Source: Voacanga thouarsii (Eukaryota; Streptophyta; Magnoliopsida; Gentianales; Apocynaceae). Taken from it: a stretch of 64,000 nucleotides of DNA. The translations under genes and the position numbers were made by a program. The stretch lies in contig JANUWF010001938.1 of the NCBI GenBank assembly GCA_026120185.1, forward strand, positions 992,001 through 1,056,000. The letters are read 5' to 3'. The notes under the pieces were generated by a model. The model was given only the letters and a program-made list of their open reading frames with translations. It searched no databases and had not been told where the DNA came from. Below are positions 1 to 11,911 of the stretch, in pieces; the first letter of the stretch is position 1, and every line of letters starts with the position of its first letter.

Positions 1-2099
1 CCTGCAAAGAAAAGGACTGATTGAAAACCAAAGACACGAAGTGATATTGATCGTGTTAGGAAGACTTTGGAGCTCCGGCAGCCCCTCCCCCACCGCCATG
101 TGTGGCGTTAACACCAAACAAGTGTTCCGTCATCACCACACAATCGTGTGTGTGGGCTTCACTGCCAACTGTCTGTCCTCGTGTATGCATTCTCGCCTTT
201 CTCAGAAAACGTTAGAAATGGGTCTTCCTCTTCCTATACTAAAACAAAATTTACCACTTTCGAACAAGAAAAATCCATAAATGAGCCCCAAAAATTTTCC
301 AGTTTTGTTAGTGTAGAGAAAGAAATTATAAATAGCAACTTCCAACTTCCATTATTAATGTTATTTTAGTACAGTATCTTTTTGTTTTCTTCCCGAAACG
401 TCCGTCATTAATGGATTAGAGAGAAGGGCTTGCTGCTGATAAATGCTGAGACATGGAAATGGTTTGGTTTGTTTCTACTCTTAAATTCCAGAAAAAGTAG
501 GTCGTAAGCTTGGGCCAATACCTTCCTTCTTTACAGCTCTCCCAGCCCAGGGCTTTCAGGCCCTTTGGGCACTCAATGGGATTAGATCAGCCCGTCGAAT
601 CTCAATTCCAAAACTATCTTCATGTTCCATTTGTTACTTTGCTCCTATATATATATATATATACACATACAACTCACGCTGTTAGATTGAAATAAATATG
701 ATAAAACTTCTATTAATATGAAGTTTAATTATTAATAAATTTATTAAAATTAATTATTAATAAAAATAATAATATATTATAAATATATGATTATTTTTAA
801 AAAATAAAAATTATTTTTAATTAAATTGAAATTTTAAATGGAGTTTAAAAAATAAAAACATATTTATTAATAATGAAGTAGGACAAATGATGATTCCAGA
901 TCATCTTCCCCTCCTCTTCTCCACCCTCAAACCTTTCTTTCTCTCTTCTTATTTTTTTTCAAATAAATTATTATTATTAACTTAACAATAAAATAATAAT
1001 AATAATAATTTAACAGTCTTCTTTCGTTTTAAATAGTACAAACTTAAAAGAATTTGTAATAATAATAAAACTTCTATTAAAAAAGAAAAATAAAAGAGAA
1101 GATGCGAGAGCGGTGGAGATGGGCGTAGAGATTCTTCCCTGTTTGACAAAGCTTATCTCTTTAGAGAATTCCTCGTCTCATCAATGCTCTTCAAATAACG
1201 GTTCAAACCCAATGCCAATATTCTAAGAATTCAGCGACGAGTGCAAATTCAGAAAAGATAAATCAGGTTTTGCGTGTTGAAATGACCAGGATTTTTTTTT
1301 TTTTTAAAGGGCTTTAATAGGAGGCATCAGTTTTAAAAAGCTCGAATTTTGGAGCTTCACGGTTAAATCAGCCCAAAAATATGAGTTTATCATCATCTGC
1401 CTCCAAACCGACCCCAGGAAAGAAAGATAAGATTAAGAAAAGAAAGGAAAAGAGAAATGATGAATGTGCCGGATCGAGACAAAAGCGAGGCCAATAACAA
1501 AAAGAGCCCGCTTGGTCAGATGATCGACGCAATTTCATCTTGCTGATCTCAGGAAGGAAGCATCTTATCATTTGCATAATTAAACGCTCAAGACGCCACT
1601 TAACCAGCCTTTTTCCCCTTGCTGTCATGGTATGGGTTCGAAACTACATTTAGGTCAGGAACAGGGAATGCAGTGTTCCTAACCCTCAAACTGATTCAGT
1701 GAGAGATTATTCATTCAATTTGATCGACGAAACTCCGATAGGCAATCAAATCAAATCAAATATCTCCATTGATTTGCGCCTCCGTTTGAACCGGAGGGCG
1801 TGTGTGTTCCAAAGTTCTCCTTGCTTCCGGTTTATCTAAAGGCAATTACAAGGTCGAAACAGAGAAACAAAAACAGAGAGAAAGAGATTGAGCTAAGCTT
1901 CTTGCTTGGGTTGGAGGGAGAGAGTGAGGTATGCCATCATAGAAGAAGAGATGGACCGTGTGCTGCTGAAGACGAAGGGAGGCCAGGGTTTTAAGGGTGC
2001 TGTCGTGAGGGATTAGGGTTTTCATAGATGGTTATATATCCAGAACATTCAGCTGCTAAAAGTACAATAATGCGCCACGCCCTTTTTCTCCCCTAGGTG

Positions 2100-2139
<40 letters not shown>

Positions 2140-2429
2140 CTTTTTAACAAAAACTCCCTCAAATTTTTATTTAAAAAAACGAAGCAAACAAAATCTTTTT
2201 TTTTTTTACTTTCCTGAATTAATAATATATCTATTTTTTGAAAAAAATATAAATATAATTTTAAGTTTTATAAAGAAAAATAAATTCAAGCATTAATATT
2301 ATTATCTGTTTGAAATAAATACTAAAGTTGTTAATATTTTACAAATAAAAACAATATATATCATGTCCATTTTGTTGTTCAAGTAAAATAAAAAAGCCTT
2401 TGACTTTTCTTTCTAGGCCAAAAAAAGAT
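1..2429. other. Intergenic, no secure gene
   Basis: I see no convincing gene here. Positions 690-1080 are very AT-rich. A minus-strand ORF (1368-1628, 86 codons) begins with basic residues (MTARGKRLVKWRLERL) but matches no family I know, and its tail is low-complexity hydrophobic. A telo-box-like TTAGGGTTT lies at 2013-2021 (AAACCCTAA on the minus strand), which is common near promoters of growth-related plant genes. A small or non-coding minus-strand transcript running from about 2030 towards 1100 is therefore possible but unproven. An (AT)n microsatellite occupies about 2101-2138. Confidence 0.3.
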
Positions 2430-2434
2430 GTTAG

Positions 2435-2792
2435 TATTATAAAATTTGGGTAGTATTAGAATAAAATCTACCAACTATACACTAAGAAAATTATAACTAT
2501 TCTTTGTACAAAAATTTCTTCAAACTTCTCTCTTTCTTTTCTCTTACAATTTTCTCTAATCTTTCTTTCACTAATCTTTTTTTTACAAAAATAATGGTGT
2601 ATTACAAACTTAGAGAATAACTTTATTTATAGAGCTTTAATTAGTGGAATACATCATGACATACATCATCTTCCACTAATCTTAATTAGTGGTGTCTCCA
2701 TTAAATGGTGGACACCCATAAAAATCTTCTCTAATAATTCGCATAAATCCATAATTAGTGGAGTCTCCAATAATTTTAAGATATTCATAACA
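2435..2792 (-). repeat. 3' LTR of copia element A
   Basis: 358 bp. It reads TGTTATGAATAT at its 5' end on the minus strand. The other terminus has decayed from TGTTATAAAA to TATTATAAAA (plus-strand reading), and the GTTAG target duplication lies immediately outside. It contains the family TATA region (CTATAAATA) and the A/G-rich U5. Confidence 0.88.
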
Positions 2793-2916
2793 CTCCCCCT
2801 TGAATGTCCATCTATTACATAAATAATATGCCTCGTTAAAATCTTATTAGATAAAAATTCAGTGGGAAAAAAATCTAATGAAAGAAAAAGAGTACACTAT
2901 TCTATATGTCTGTTTA

Positions 2917-5900
2917 TTACTCCCCCTGATGAGATGATTCATTTAAATCTTTAAACCGACGCATACTGCTTTTATATCTCAACTTTTCAAATGTTGCAGT
3001 CGGTAAAGTCTTCGTGAAAATATCTGCAAGGTTGTCACATGACCGAATTTGTAGCACATCAATTTCACATTTCTTCTAGAGTTCATGAGTAAAGAAGAAT
3101 TTTGGTGAAATATGTTTTGTCCGATCTCCTTTAATATATCCTCTTCATAATTGAACTATGCAAGCTGTATTGTCTTTATAAAGAGGAGTTGGAATATCTT
3201 TGATCGATGATAATTCACAACTTTCTCGGATATAATGAATCACGGATCTTAGCTATACACATTGTCGACTTGCTTCATGAATGGCTATAATTTCAGCATG
3301 ATTTGAAGAAGTAGCTGCTATAGACTGCCTTATAGAACGCCATGATATAGCAATATTTTCACGTGTAAATAGATAGCCCGTTTGAGAACGTGTTTTATGT
3401 GGATCAGATAAATAACTAGTATCTGCATAACCAATCAATGTTGGGTTAGTTTTATTTGAATAAAATAATCCGAAATCAATTGTACATTGGAGATATCGAA
3501 TGACTTGTTTAATTCCATTCCAATGTCGTCGTGTTGGTGAAGAACTAAAATTTGCTAATAAATTGACAACAAAAGCAATATCAGGTCGTGTATTATTAGC
3601 AAGATACATCAATGCACCAATTGCACTGAGTTATGGTACTTCAAGACCAAGGAGTTCTTCATCAGCTTCTTGAGGTCGAAAAGGATCTTTATTCACATTT
3701 AATGATCGGACGATCATTGGAATATTCAATGGATGTGCTTTATCCATGTAAAATCTTTTTAGTACTTTTGCTATATATGTTGATTGATAAATTAATGTTC
3801 CACTTTTCAAATGTTCAATTTGTAAATCAAGACAAATTTTGGTTTTACCAAAATCCTTGATTTCGAATTCTCTTTTTAAATAATTAATTGTTTCTTGGAG
3901 CTCTTCAGGAGTTCCAATAAGATTAATATCATCAACATATATAGTTAGTATCACAAATTTAAAACCAGATTTCTTAATAAAAATACATGGACATACCTGG
4001 TCATTTTTAAATCTCGCTTTCAATAAATATTCACTAAGACGTGTGAACCACATGCGCCTAGATTTCTTCAGTCCATATAATGATTTCTGCAATTTGATGG
4101 GGTAATTTTCACGGGGATAATGTTTATATGCTTCAGGCATATGAAATCCTTTGGGAATTTTCATGTAAATATCATTTTCTAAATTTTCATACAAGTAAGT
4201 AGTGACAACATCTAATAGGCGCATATCTATCTTTTCATGAACTGCCAAACTGATAAGATATCGGAGTGTAATACCATCAACAATAGGAGAATAAATTTCA
4301 TCATAATCAATACCTGATCTTTGTGAAAAACCTTGGGCTACTAATCCCACTTTATATCGAACGATTTCACTATTTTCATTGCGCTTTCGCACAAAATATC
4401 CATTTGTAGCCAACAGGTTTTACACATTCTGGTGTTCGGACTGCAGGTCCGAAGACTTCACGTTTTGTCAGTGCATTTAACTCCGATTGAATCGCATCTT
4501 TCCATTGCAGTTCATCTTTTATATGTCGACATTCATCAACTAATATTGGTTTAGGATCATCATTATCCTGTGTAACATCAAGAGATATATTGTATGCAAA
4601 TATATTATTAATAACAGTTTCTATCCTATTACAACTTTTATCGGAAGTGGTATAATTAATAGAAATTTCAGTATTACTTTCATCAACTTCTGGTTCTTTG
4701 TCATTAGTTCTCTCTTGGCCTTTATCATTTCTTTTTTCAATATGATCTTCTTGATCATTTAATCTTCTTTTATTTCGATGATTTTTATCTTTAGAACCAA
4801 GAGGTTGGCCACGCTTCTAGCGTGTTTTTGACTCAGCAGCTATAGGTATAATATTTTGTTCTGTTGGAACTTCAATTCGAATAGGAGTATTTATAATTGG
4901 AATATGCTAGTTTGTAACTATTCTGGAGTCAACAAAAGCGTCTGGCATTTGATTTGCAATGCTTTGCAAATGAATTATCTTTTGAACTTCAAGTTCACAT
5001 GCGCTTGTGCGCGGATCAAGATAATTTAATTATGTTGTCCAAGTAAGATCATTTTTATACTGTTTTGGTTCTACCCCTAATTTAGGGAATAATGATTCAT
5101 CAAAATGACAATCAGCAAATCTTGCTGTGAATACATCTCCTATCAGGGGTTCAACATACCTGATAATAGAGGGAGAATCATATCCAACGTATATCCCATT
5201 TCTTCTTTGAGGACCCATCTTTGTACGTTGATTTGGTGCAATTGGAATATATACAGCACGCCTAAAAATTCTTAAATAAGCAATATTTGGTTCTGACCCA
5301 AAAGCCAATTGCAAATGAGAGAATTTATGATAACTAGCTGGTCTTATGCGTACAAGTGCTGTAGCATGTCCCCAGGCAGATGTTGGGAGATTTATTTTCA
5401 TTAATAATGGTCTAGCAATTAATTGTAATCGTTTAATCAAAGATTCAGTAAGACCATTTTGTGTGTGAACGTGAGTTATAAGATGTTCAACGTTAATCCC
5501 AATTGACATGCAATATGCATCAAAAGCATGTGATGAAAATTCACCAGTATTATCCAAACGGATATTTTTAATGTGATGGTCAGGAAATTGTGCTCGTAAT
5601 TTAATTATTTGAGTAAGTAATATCGCAAACGCCAGGTTGCGAGTAGATAATAAATATACATGTGACCATCGGGATGATGCATCGATTAAGATCATAAAAT
5701 ATTTTAACAGTCCACATGGTGGATCAATAGGTCCACAAATATCTCCGTGAATCCGTTCGAGAAATGTATGACTTTCAACTCCTACTTTTATTTGTGATGG
5801 TTTAACAATTAATTTTCCTAGGGAACATGCAGTACATGCGAATTTTTCTGATGTCAATATACTTTTATTTTTTAAAGGATGACCATGTGTATTCTCAATG

Positions 5901-6399
5901 ATTCTTCTCATCATGGTAGATTCCAAATGACCCAACCGGTCATGCCAAATGCTAAAAGTAATAGGATCAGTAAATTTCTAATTTACTAGATGATGAATTT
6001 CAATTGTACATATTTTTACAAAATATAGGCCAGTAGAAAAAGACGGCAGTTTTTCTAATACAGATTTCTTACCAAAATGTATTTGAGTAATATAAAGATG
6101 CTTAATCCCATTTTCCTCATTTGTTTCAACATGATACTCATTTCTGCGGATATCTTTAAAACTCAATAAATTTTTTTTCTGAATTTTGAGAAAAATAGTG
6201 CCTTATCAATAATAATTATTGTTCATTTATGCAACTATATATTAGCTCTTCCGAAGCCCTCAATCACATTTGTACTACCGTTTATCGTATAAATATTTAT
6301 TTCTCCTATTTTGAGATCAGAAAAACATTTCTCATTTTTTAGTATGGTGTGTGTAGTTCCACTATCAATAATGCATACATCATCATTAACAACAGCCAT
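2917..6399 (-). pseudogene. Broken pol of copia element A
   Basis: The pol reading starts at the ATG at 6399-6397, 81 nt after the 5' LTR. Recognisable pieces in order: a protease-like DSGTTHT near the start; the GAG-preintegrase/integrase part (open 5935-5030, with HGDICGPIDPPCG and the DASSRWSHVYLL core); reverse transcriptase (open 4413-3631, with LLDVVTTYLYENLEND and an intact YVDD); and RNase H (open 3612-3253). Several stop codons and frameshifts separate the pieces, so no full polyprotein can be made. No gag sequence lies between the leader and this ATG. The last codon is the TAA at 2919-2917, inferred by alignment with the other copies. Confidence 0.85.
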
Positions 6400-6480
6400 T
6401 TGTCTTTTGGCTTTGGTAACGGCAGAAACTCGTGCTTAGTCTTCTGGCTTTTGTAACGATAGAGACTCGTGTTGATAACG

Positions 6481-6767
6481 TGTTATAAAATTTGAGTAGT
6501 GTTAGAATAAAGTCTACACACTAAAAAAATTCTAACTATTATTTCTTTCACAAAATAATGGTGTATTATAAATTTAGAGAATAACTCTATTTATAAAGTT
6601 CTAATTAGTGGAATGCATACATCATCTTCTATTAATCTTAATTAGTGGTGTCTCCACTAAATCGTGGACATCTATAAAAATCTTATATAATAATTCATAT
6701 AAATTCATAATTAGTGGAGCCTCCACTAATTAATAGAGCTTTCAATAATTTTAAGATATTCATAACA
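6481..6767 (-). repeat. 5' LTR of copia element A
   Basis: 287 bp, shorter than its partner through internal deletion in the A/G-rich part. It is flanked outside by GTTAG (6768-6772) and inside by the primer-binding region (6467-6480). The unequal LTR lengths and the mutated terminus of its partner mark A as the oldest of the three copies. Confidence 0.88.
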
Positions 6768-6772
6768 GTTAG

Positions 6773-7926
6773 GCTTTTTTTTTTTTCCCTCTCCCTTTTT
6801 TTGGAAGAGACGTTAGACCACGCCGTGCTATTTTATGTGAAATTATTTGATTGAATAAAATATTTAAAAATGTACTAAAACAAACCGGCTAATGAGCATT
6901 ATATTATTATTATTTGAAATGATTACACTGCGGGTAATGCTGATTTAAAATTTGAAAATTCAAAATTTTAAGATTCAAAGAATGGTGTAACGTCACTTTC
7001 AAATGAGGAAGAAAGTAACATCACCCGCATATTATTTCATCACCTACGCGTTCCAAAATAAGTATGCAATTTGCTGCCGAGGGGTTGGGTTTTGGGACCA
7101 AACACAACAATAACCAATCCAGCTGGCACAAGCACCTAATCATCAAATTTTATAATATTTTAATTTTATTTTAAAATATAAAATTACTAATTATTTTTTT
7201 TATTTCTATTTATTTTAAATTAATTATATAATTTTTAAAATTTTTATCGATTAATAATTATCATATTTTTAATATAAATAAAATAAAATTTTTTATTTAA
7301 ATTATAATATTATTTTTAATAAAGACTACTCTCCCTCACCCTCTCTCCTGCCCTTTTATTTGTTTTTTTTTCCATTTTCCTCTGTTTATAAAACATAGTA
7401 ATCCCTTCCACCGACAAAATTGCCCAACCCCAGCTCTGCTGCTCTCAGTGCATTGCAGTTCCCACGCCTATTTTGCCCACTTTCTTATCTTTTTATTTTT
7501 AATTAAAATCAAAGCTCTAGCTGAGTCTAGCTACCACTATCCTTTCATTCTGTGCTTTGATAGGGGGGGAGGGGCCTCGTTATAGTTATTCCATGGCTAA
7601 ACAACAATGTGCCGGAGGAAGAAGATTCAGCTGTAAAGAATCACCACTGTTAATCGTAATATGTATACAACAAGAAAACAAAAATCAGAACAATGGCGAG
7701 ACAAATCGAGTACAACAAATAATAACAATATGTCCAATAAACAAATATCCATAAATGAGTAAATAAATAAAACAAAAACATCAAACAAAGAATCTCGATC
7801 CACCTCTTCTCATCCTCTACGCACCAGGCTAAGAAGAAGACCGAGTCAAAAATACAACTCTACAGCAATCTCATCTCGAAAGAAAAAATTATGCAAAGCG
7901 GTCCCCATCAGAGAAAGATGGTTCAC
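6773..7926. other. Intergenic and 3' UTR of the AGP gene
   Basis: AT-rich spacer (about 7140-7320) without a coding signal. The part from roughly 7560 to 7926 is probably the 3' UTR or downstream flank of the minus-strand arabinogalactan peptide gene. Confidence 0.4.
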
Positions 7927-8112
7927 TTAGAAGAGCATTCCCATTGCAAGAGCTGCCAGAGATGAAAAGACGGCGGGTACGAAACTGCTGGCGTCTGAGA
8001 CCGGTGCCGGAGCTGGGGCCTCCGCAGCTGCCGCATTTTGAACGCCCGACAAGGCCATCAACATCATCATCATCATCGCTGCAACCAAAAGCTTCATCTT
8101 CATTGCCTCCAT
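7927..8112 (-). CDS. Arabinogalactan peptide (AG-peptide)
   Basis: A 61-residue single-exon precursor. I chose the ATG at 8112-8110, because it gives a compact signal peptide (MEAMKMKLLVAAMMM..., residues 1 to about 28, ending ALSGVQNAAAA). A longer in-frame ORF reaches to 8313 but would put the signal peptide in the middle of the protein. The mature part is only about a dozen residues with the glycomodule EAPAPAPVSDASS, where alternating Ala-Pro is the classic signal for proline hydroxylation and arabinogalactan attachment. A C-terminal hydrophobic tail (residues about 44-61, ending AALAMGMLF) fits a GPI-anchor signal. This is the layout of the AGP16/20/22/41 class of AG-peptides, which end up at the plasma membrane and cell wall. 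The run of five Met in the signal peptide is unusual but still hydrophobic. Confidence 0.88.
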   Translation of the reverse strand: MEAMKMKLLVAAMMMMMLMALSGVQNAAAAEAPAPAPVSDASSFVPAVFSSLAALAMGMLF

Positions 8113-8245
8113 TGCGATAAATGCACAAGGAAAGGGAGAAATTGCCTGGGAACAACAATGGCAAATTGGCAGTAGAGAAAGAGAACCGAGGAGGAGGCAA
8201 CGAGCAGAAAATTTCAAGTGGTTCGCAGTCGGAGGAAATGGTTGG

Positions 8246-8252
8246 CTATATA
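8246..8252 (-). promoter_or_regulatory. TATA box of the AG-peptide gene
   Basis: TATATAG on the minus strand lies about 135 nt upstream of the chosen ATG and would give a leader of roughly 100 nt. The motif is nearly symmetrical (CTATATAAAAG on the plus strand), so orientation is taken from the gene. Confidence 0.5.
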
Positions 8253-8729
8253 AAAGCGGGACAGGACGGGCAGGGCAGGTGCTGCCCGAAGAGACCGTTG
8301 GCAGGGAAAGCACACATGGGAAGGGAGCTTTTAGTTTTGAGGCTTTTGCTTTATCAAGGGCTGCCCGTTCGTTGACAGGGTGTCCTCGAGGTTAGGTGCC
8401 GCACAGCTGTCGCCAACGGTTTCGTGGCTGTTTTGTGGGGTCCATCCATTTTGGACTGTCTCCTCGACAACCACTCTTTCAGATTGGGAGCCTTTGAGTG
8501 GGGGACCTGTAGTTTTATCATTTTATAATAATAAAATTACAGAGATGGGTTTTATGGAGTTGGACGATTCTGCACTCGCGTTTGGGCATGTTCTGAGGCT
8601 CTTTTTTGCCAAGACGAAAGGCAATATAGACATTTAAATCTGTAGATATTTTTGTGGGTGAAAATTATGCGGAAACAGGTAAAAGAAAAAAAAATGTTGA
8701 AATAATTCTTGGCATTTACGTTCCTTTAG

Positions 8730-9177
8730 GGTGAGTTTGGTTTGCAGAGAAGAAGGGGAAGGAAAAATAGGGACGGAGGGTGGAATATTTTACTTCTATT
8801 AAAGGAAGTAAATGTAATTATTTTCGTCCTGATTCGTTAGAATAGAAGGTAAGTAAATATGATTTATCTTTCGTTGTTTAGTTGTAAGGTATATAGGGAG
8901 GAAATAATTATTAAATTATTATTATACCCTTAAGGCTAATTTATAAAAAATTACAAAGTATGATAGAATTGCAATAAAATAAATATCTTAGGATAAGAGG
9001 GTCTTTTCACCCTCATTTACTTCCCAAACCTTCCAAAATGAAGAGGAAGAAAAATTTGACACACATATACTTCCCCTCCCCTATTCACTCTAACCAAATT
9101 AAGTAAATCACCCATTGACTTCTTATTTTACCTCCCCTCCTCTTTTTATTCTCACTTTCACTCCAATCAAACACACC
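8730..9177. mobile_element. MITE with GGTGNGTTTGRTT termini
   Basis: A 448-bp non-coding element. The left end is GGTGAGTTTGGTTTG, and the right end reads GGTGTGTTTGATTGG on the opposite strand. A TTTAG direct repeat flanks it (8725-8729 and 9178-9182). There is no transposase. The ends resemble the widespread plant ends with GGTGTGTTTGGTT, often assigned to hAT-like MITEs, but hAT elements normally make 8-bp duplications, so the superfamily is left open. Confidence 0.6.
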
Positions 9178-9182
9178 TTTAG

Positions 9183-11098
9183 GTTTATTCTTGTTGCGGG
9201 TGCTTTGGTTCAATTATTGATCAGTGGGATTGAGCTGAATTGACAAAACGCATTCAGCAATAAAAGAAGATTCTTTTTTTTTTTTTTTCCAATAATGAAA
9301 ACAAAGTACTATGTGAAGGGACAACTCAAAATTCTTGAATTTGCGCGGGGAATCAGCACTCTAATGGCCTAACAGATTTGGCTTTGGCAATAATTCGAGG
9401 ATGGCTAAATGCGACAATGCACATTTATTGATAAAACCTACTACTACGATTGTATCAATCTAGTAGAATTAAAGTATAGTAATAATAATATTATTATTTT
9501 TTATAATTATATATTGTGTGGTAATTATGCAGAGGATAAATTATCTCATTTTACAAAAATAATTGAAAAGAGAAAGAAAAAAAAGATAAGATAAAGATCG
9601 GTGAGTGAATGTTTTTAATAAAAAATTTAATAAAATATTATTCATTGTAAGTAAATAAAAAATAAAAAGGAATACACAAAATTAGTTGAAAAAGATTGCA
9701 CGCAAACTTTGAGACGAACAAGACTAAAGAAGAGGGTAGATTAGAAGTAAGAAAAAAGATACCATTGAAATTGGCGACCAAGAAAATGGCCAGAATCTGC
9801 ATATATAATATTGGTGGAAAAGGTCGTTCGTGACATCTTCTCAAAATCAAAGGACTAAGAAAAACACTCATTTAGCATAACTAGCCTTGAGAGTGAGATA
9901 TCTTTATCATTAGTTGGATATTTTGTACGTATTCGAATTAATAATTACACACACATTTAACAATATTTGACTCCTTAAATTCCAAGTACTACTAATCAGG
10001 AGTAGCAGTGAAAGGTGAAAGAATTTCGATTTATGGTCTAAAATTCAAGGAGTGATATGAATATGAAGAGAAGTACAAATGGTTGGAAAGGTTTGTGAAC
10101 CGATTTAGCGAGGACTCAATAGACAGACAGTGCACCACAGCGGAACTTCCCTTCAATTTGGGTTGGTTTTGGTTTTTCTTCTGCACATGTTACATATGCT
10201 GCTTGAAAATTAGACCAAGGGAAAGATATGCAATAGCAGCAAGAAAGTAGTATGGTGTACGTTGTTGGTTCGTGACATTCTGCTCCAGAAAAACCATTTT
10301 TGATGGGGTGGTAACACTGGACAAACACGAAGAGTTGTTACCAAGAAAGTGTTGTAGTGAGGCAGGTCAAGATACTTCACTCACTCGGTAATGCTAGTAG
10401 TTGAAACTCGTTTACACCCCTAGTACGGGTGCATGATGCAATGATACCACAAACGAAGGGAGGGATTCGTCACAGCGCAGTAAAAGCCCAAAGCACTAAC
10501 ATTCGTCTTTGCATTGCGTGAACATATCTTAGCGATATCTTGATACTCAGCAATCTAAATTGATAATTGCCATATCAAATCTTGTTAAATTTAAAATTAA
10601 ATACATCTCATAATTTATTTTATCTGCTGTATAACTAAAAGGAATATCTTCCCAAGAAGTGGGAAAGAAAAAAAAAAAGAAAAAGACATTTGCATTGTGT
10701 GTAATGGGTATTGGGCCAAGTTGATGATCTACTAGTGTCACCTACGCCGAGTCCAAAACGGGACAAGGAAAAAGGATAGCAAAATCCAAAAGATCCAATT
10801 GTGGCGGTGACATAGTAAGACCATTTAAAAGGGTCGTGGGACTGTGGGCTAATAATAATCTCTCTCTCTCTCTCATCCTGCTTGACAGAAAAAAGAAAAG
10901 GACAAGGGCCCATCTATCAGACCCGCACCGCACTCCTCCCTTTCTTTTGGACTTTCTGCCTTTCAATTGCCTACAACTACTCTAAAACGACGCCGCAAAC
11001 ATGGTTTCCTCCATAACTCCATTCCCGCTGGCTCCGCCTCCCTCCGTCCCAGCGACGACTCCATTTTCCATTTCCTTTTCCTCCCCACACAAAAAAAA

Positions 11099-11138
<40 letters not shown>

Positions 11139-11280
11139 TATTTATATTTTTCTTTCCTAAGGGTAGTAGTACTCGAACCAAAGGGCCTCCAATGTCTTTG
11201 TTTCGCCACATGCATGAACCGTTAGATGGAGATCCTACGGCTACGATTTATGGTCGGTTATCTGTTGGAGAGAGAGTTGA
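9183..11280. other. Intergenic
   Basis: No gene supported. ORFs here are short, biased to low-complexity AT and run through microsatellite-like tracts (CT-rich 10861-10874, (AT)n at 11107-11133). Confidence 0.4.
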
Positions 11281-11285
11281 GATAG

Positions 11286-11292
11286 TATAAAG
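11286..11292 (+). promoter_or_regulatory. TATA box of the DUF1639 gene
   Basis: TATAAAG, about 620 bp upstream of the start codon. The leader that follows is pyrimidine- and purine-rich and seems to hold at least one small intron (11768-11881, GT-AG). A further GT-AG pair at 11587-11712 is possible. Short upstream ATGs exist in the leader, and which of them survive splicing is unclear. Confidence 0.45.
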
Positions 11293-11911
11293 GAGGAGGC
11301 AAAGAAAGGAGTAGCACTTCGTTTCAATATACTACGAAGAACACAACGGAGACTCACACGCACGCGGAGCATCAAGAAAAGGAAGAGGAAGACGAGACAA
11401 CCCAGAAGAAGCCTTCCCTCAGAACCAAAACCAAACCTATCTAAAAACTCTTGAAGATTTAGGCCCAGATATAGAGTGTGGAGATTTTGATACCTGACTC
11501 ATCTTTGTATTCAACCAGATAAAGTCTGATAAAATCATTTCAATTTTGCCTTCTTCCCCATGAGAGTGAAATTTTGCTATTGTAAGGTGATTTTTTCTTC
11601 CATATTATTGCTTCTTTCTCTTTGCATTCTCATCTTTCTTCTTCGCCTTCTGCGTATGTACTCATACATGAAATGGCATCTGACAATTCTTCGTCCTCCG
11701 GGTTATTTGCAGGCTACTTTTTGAAGGATTCTCTGCCGAATTCTTTGTCTGGACCGCAGATCTCGAGGTAATTGCACTTTATTCTTCCTCTCCCGCACTG
11801 TTCTGGAGTTTTTCTTCATCGGATTTGCTGGAATTATGCTAAAAATCTCATCTTTTCCGACGGTGTCTTTTCTTTTCACAGTGAGGCACATACAGACGGA
11901 AAGAGGGAGAG

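Larger units (their letters stand above)
2435..6767 (-). mobile_element. Ty1/copia LTR element A, lacking gag
   Basis: This is a complete LTR element bounded by LTRs at 6481-6767 (5') and 2435-2792 (3') and flanked by a perfect 5-bp target duplication GTTAG (2430-2434 and 6768-6772). The polypurine tract is the complement of CTCCCCCTT at 2793-2801. The order protease, integrase, reverse transcriptase, RNase H identifies it as copia. It belongs to the same family as the elements at 33.5 kb and 48.7 kb. The internal region is 3688 nt against 4860 nt in element C, and the whole difference but 4 nt is explained by absence of a 1168-nt block carrying gag. The join is exact at a splice-like boundary (see findings). 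Stops and frameshifts break pol, so it is not autonomous. Confidence 0.93.

Noticed and set aside
2101..2138. (AT)n tract as a possible element boundary
   Set aside because: It is a simple microsatellite; element A starts only at 2435, with its own target duplication.
7889..8200. 103-residue minus-strand ORF across the AG-peptide gene
   Set aside because: It is in another frame of the AG-peptide and lacks its signal peptide and Ala-Pro glycomodule.
10635..11290. Several overlapping ORFs on both strands near 10.6-11.3 kb
   Set aside because: All contain poly-F, poly-K or (YI)n runs from simple repeats next to the DUF1639 promoter.
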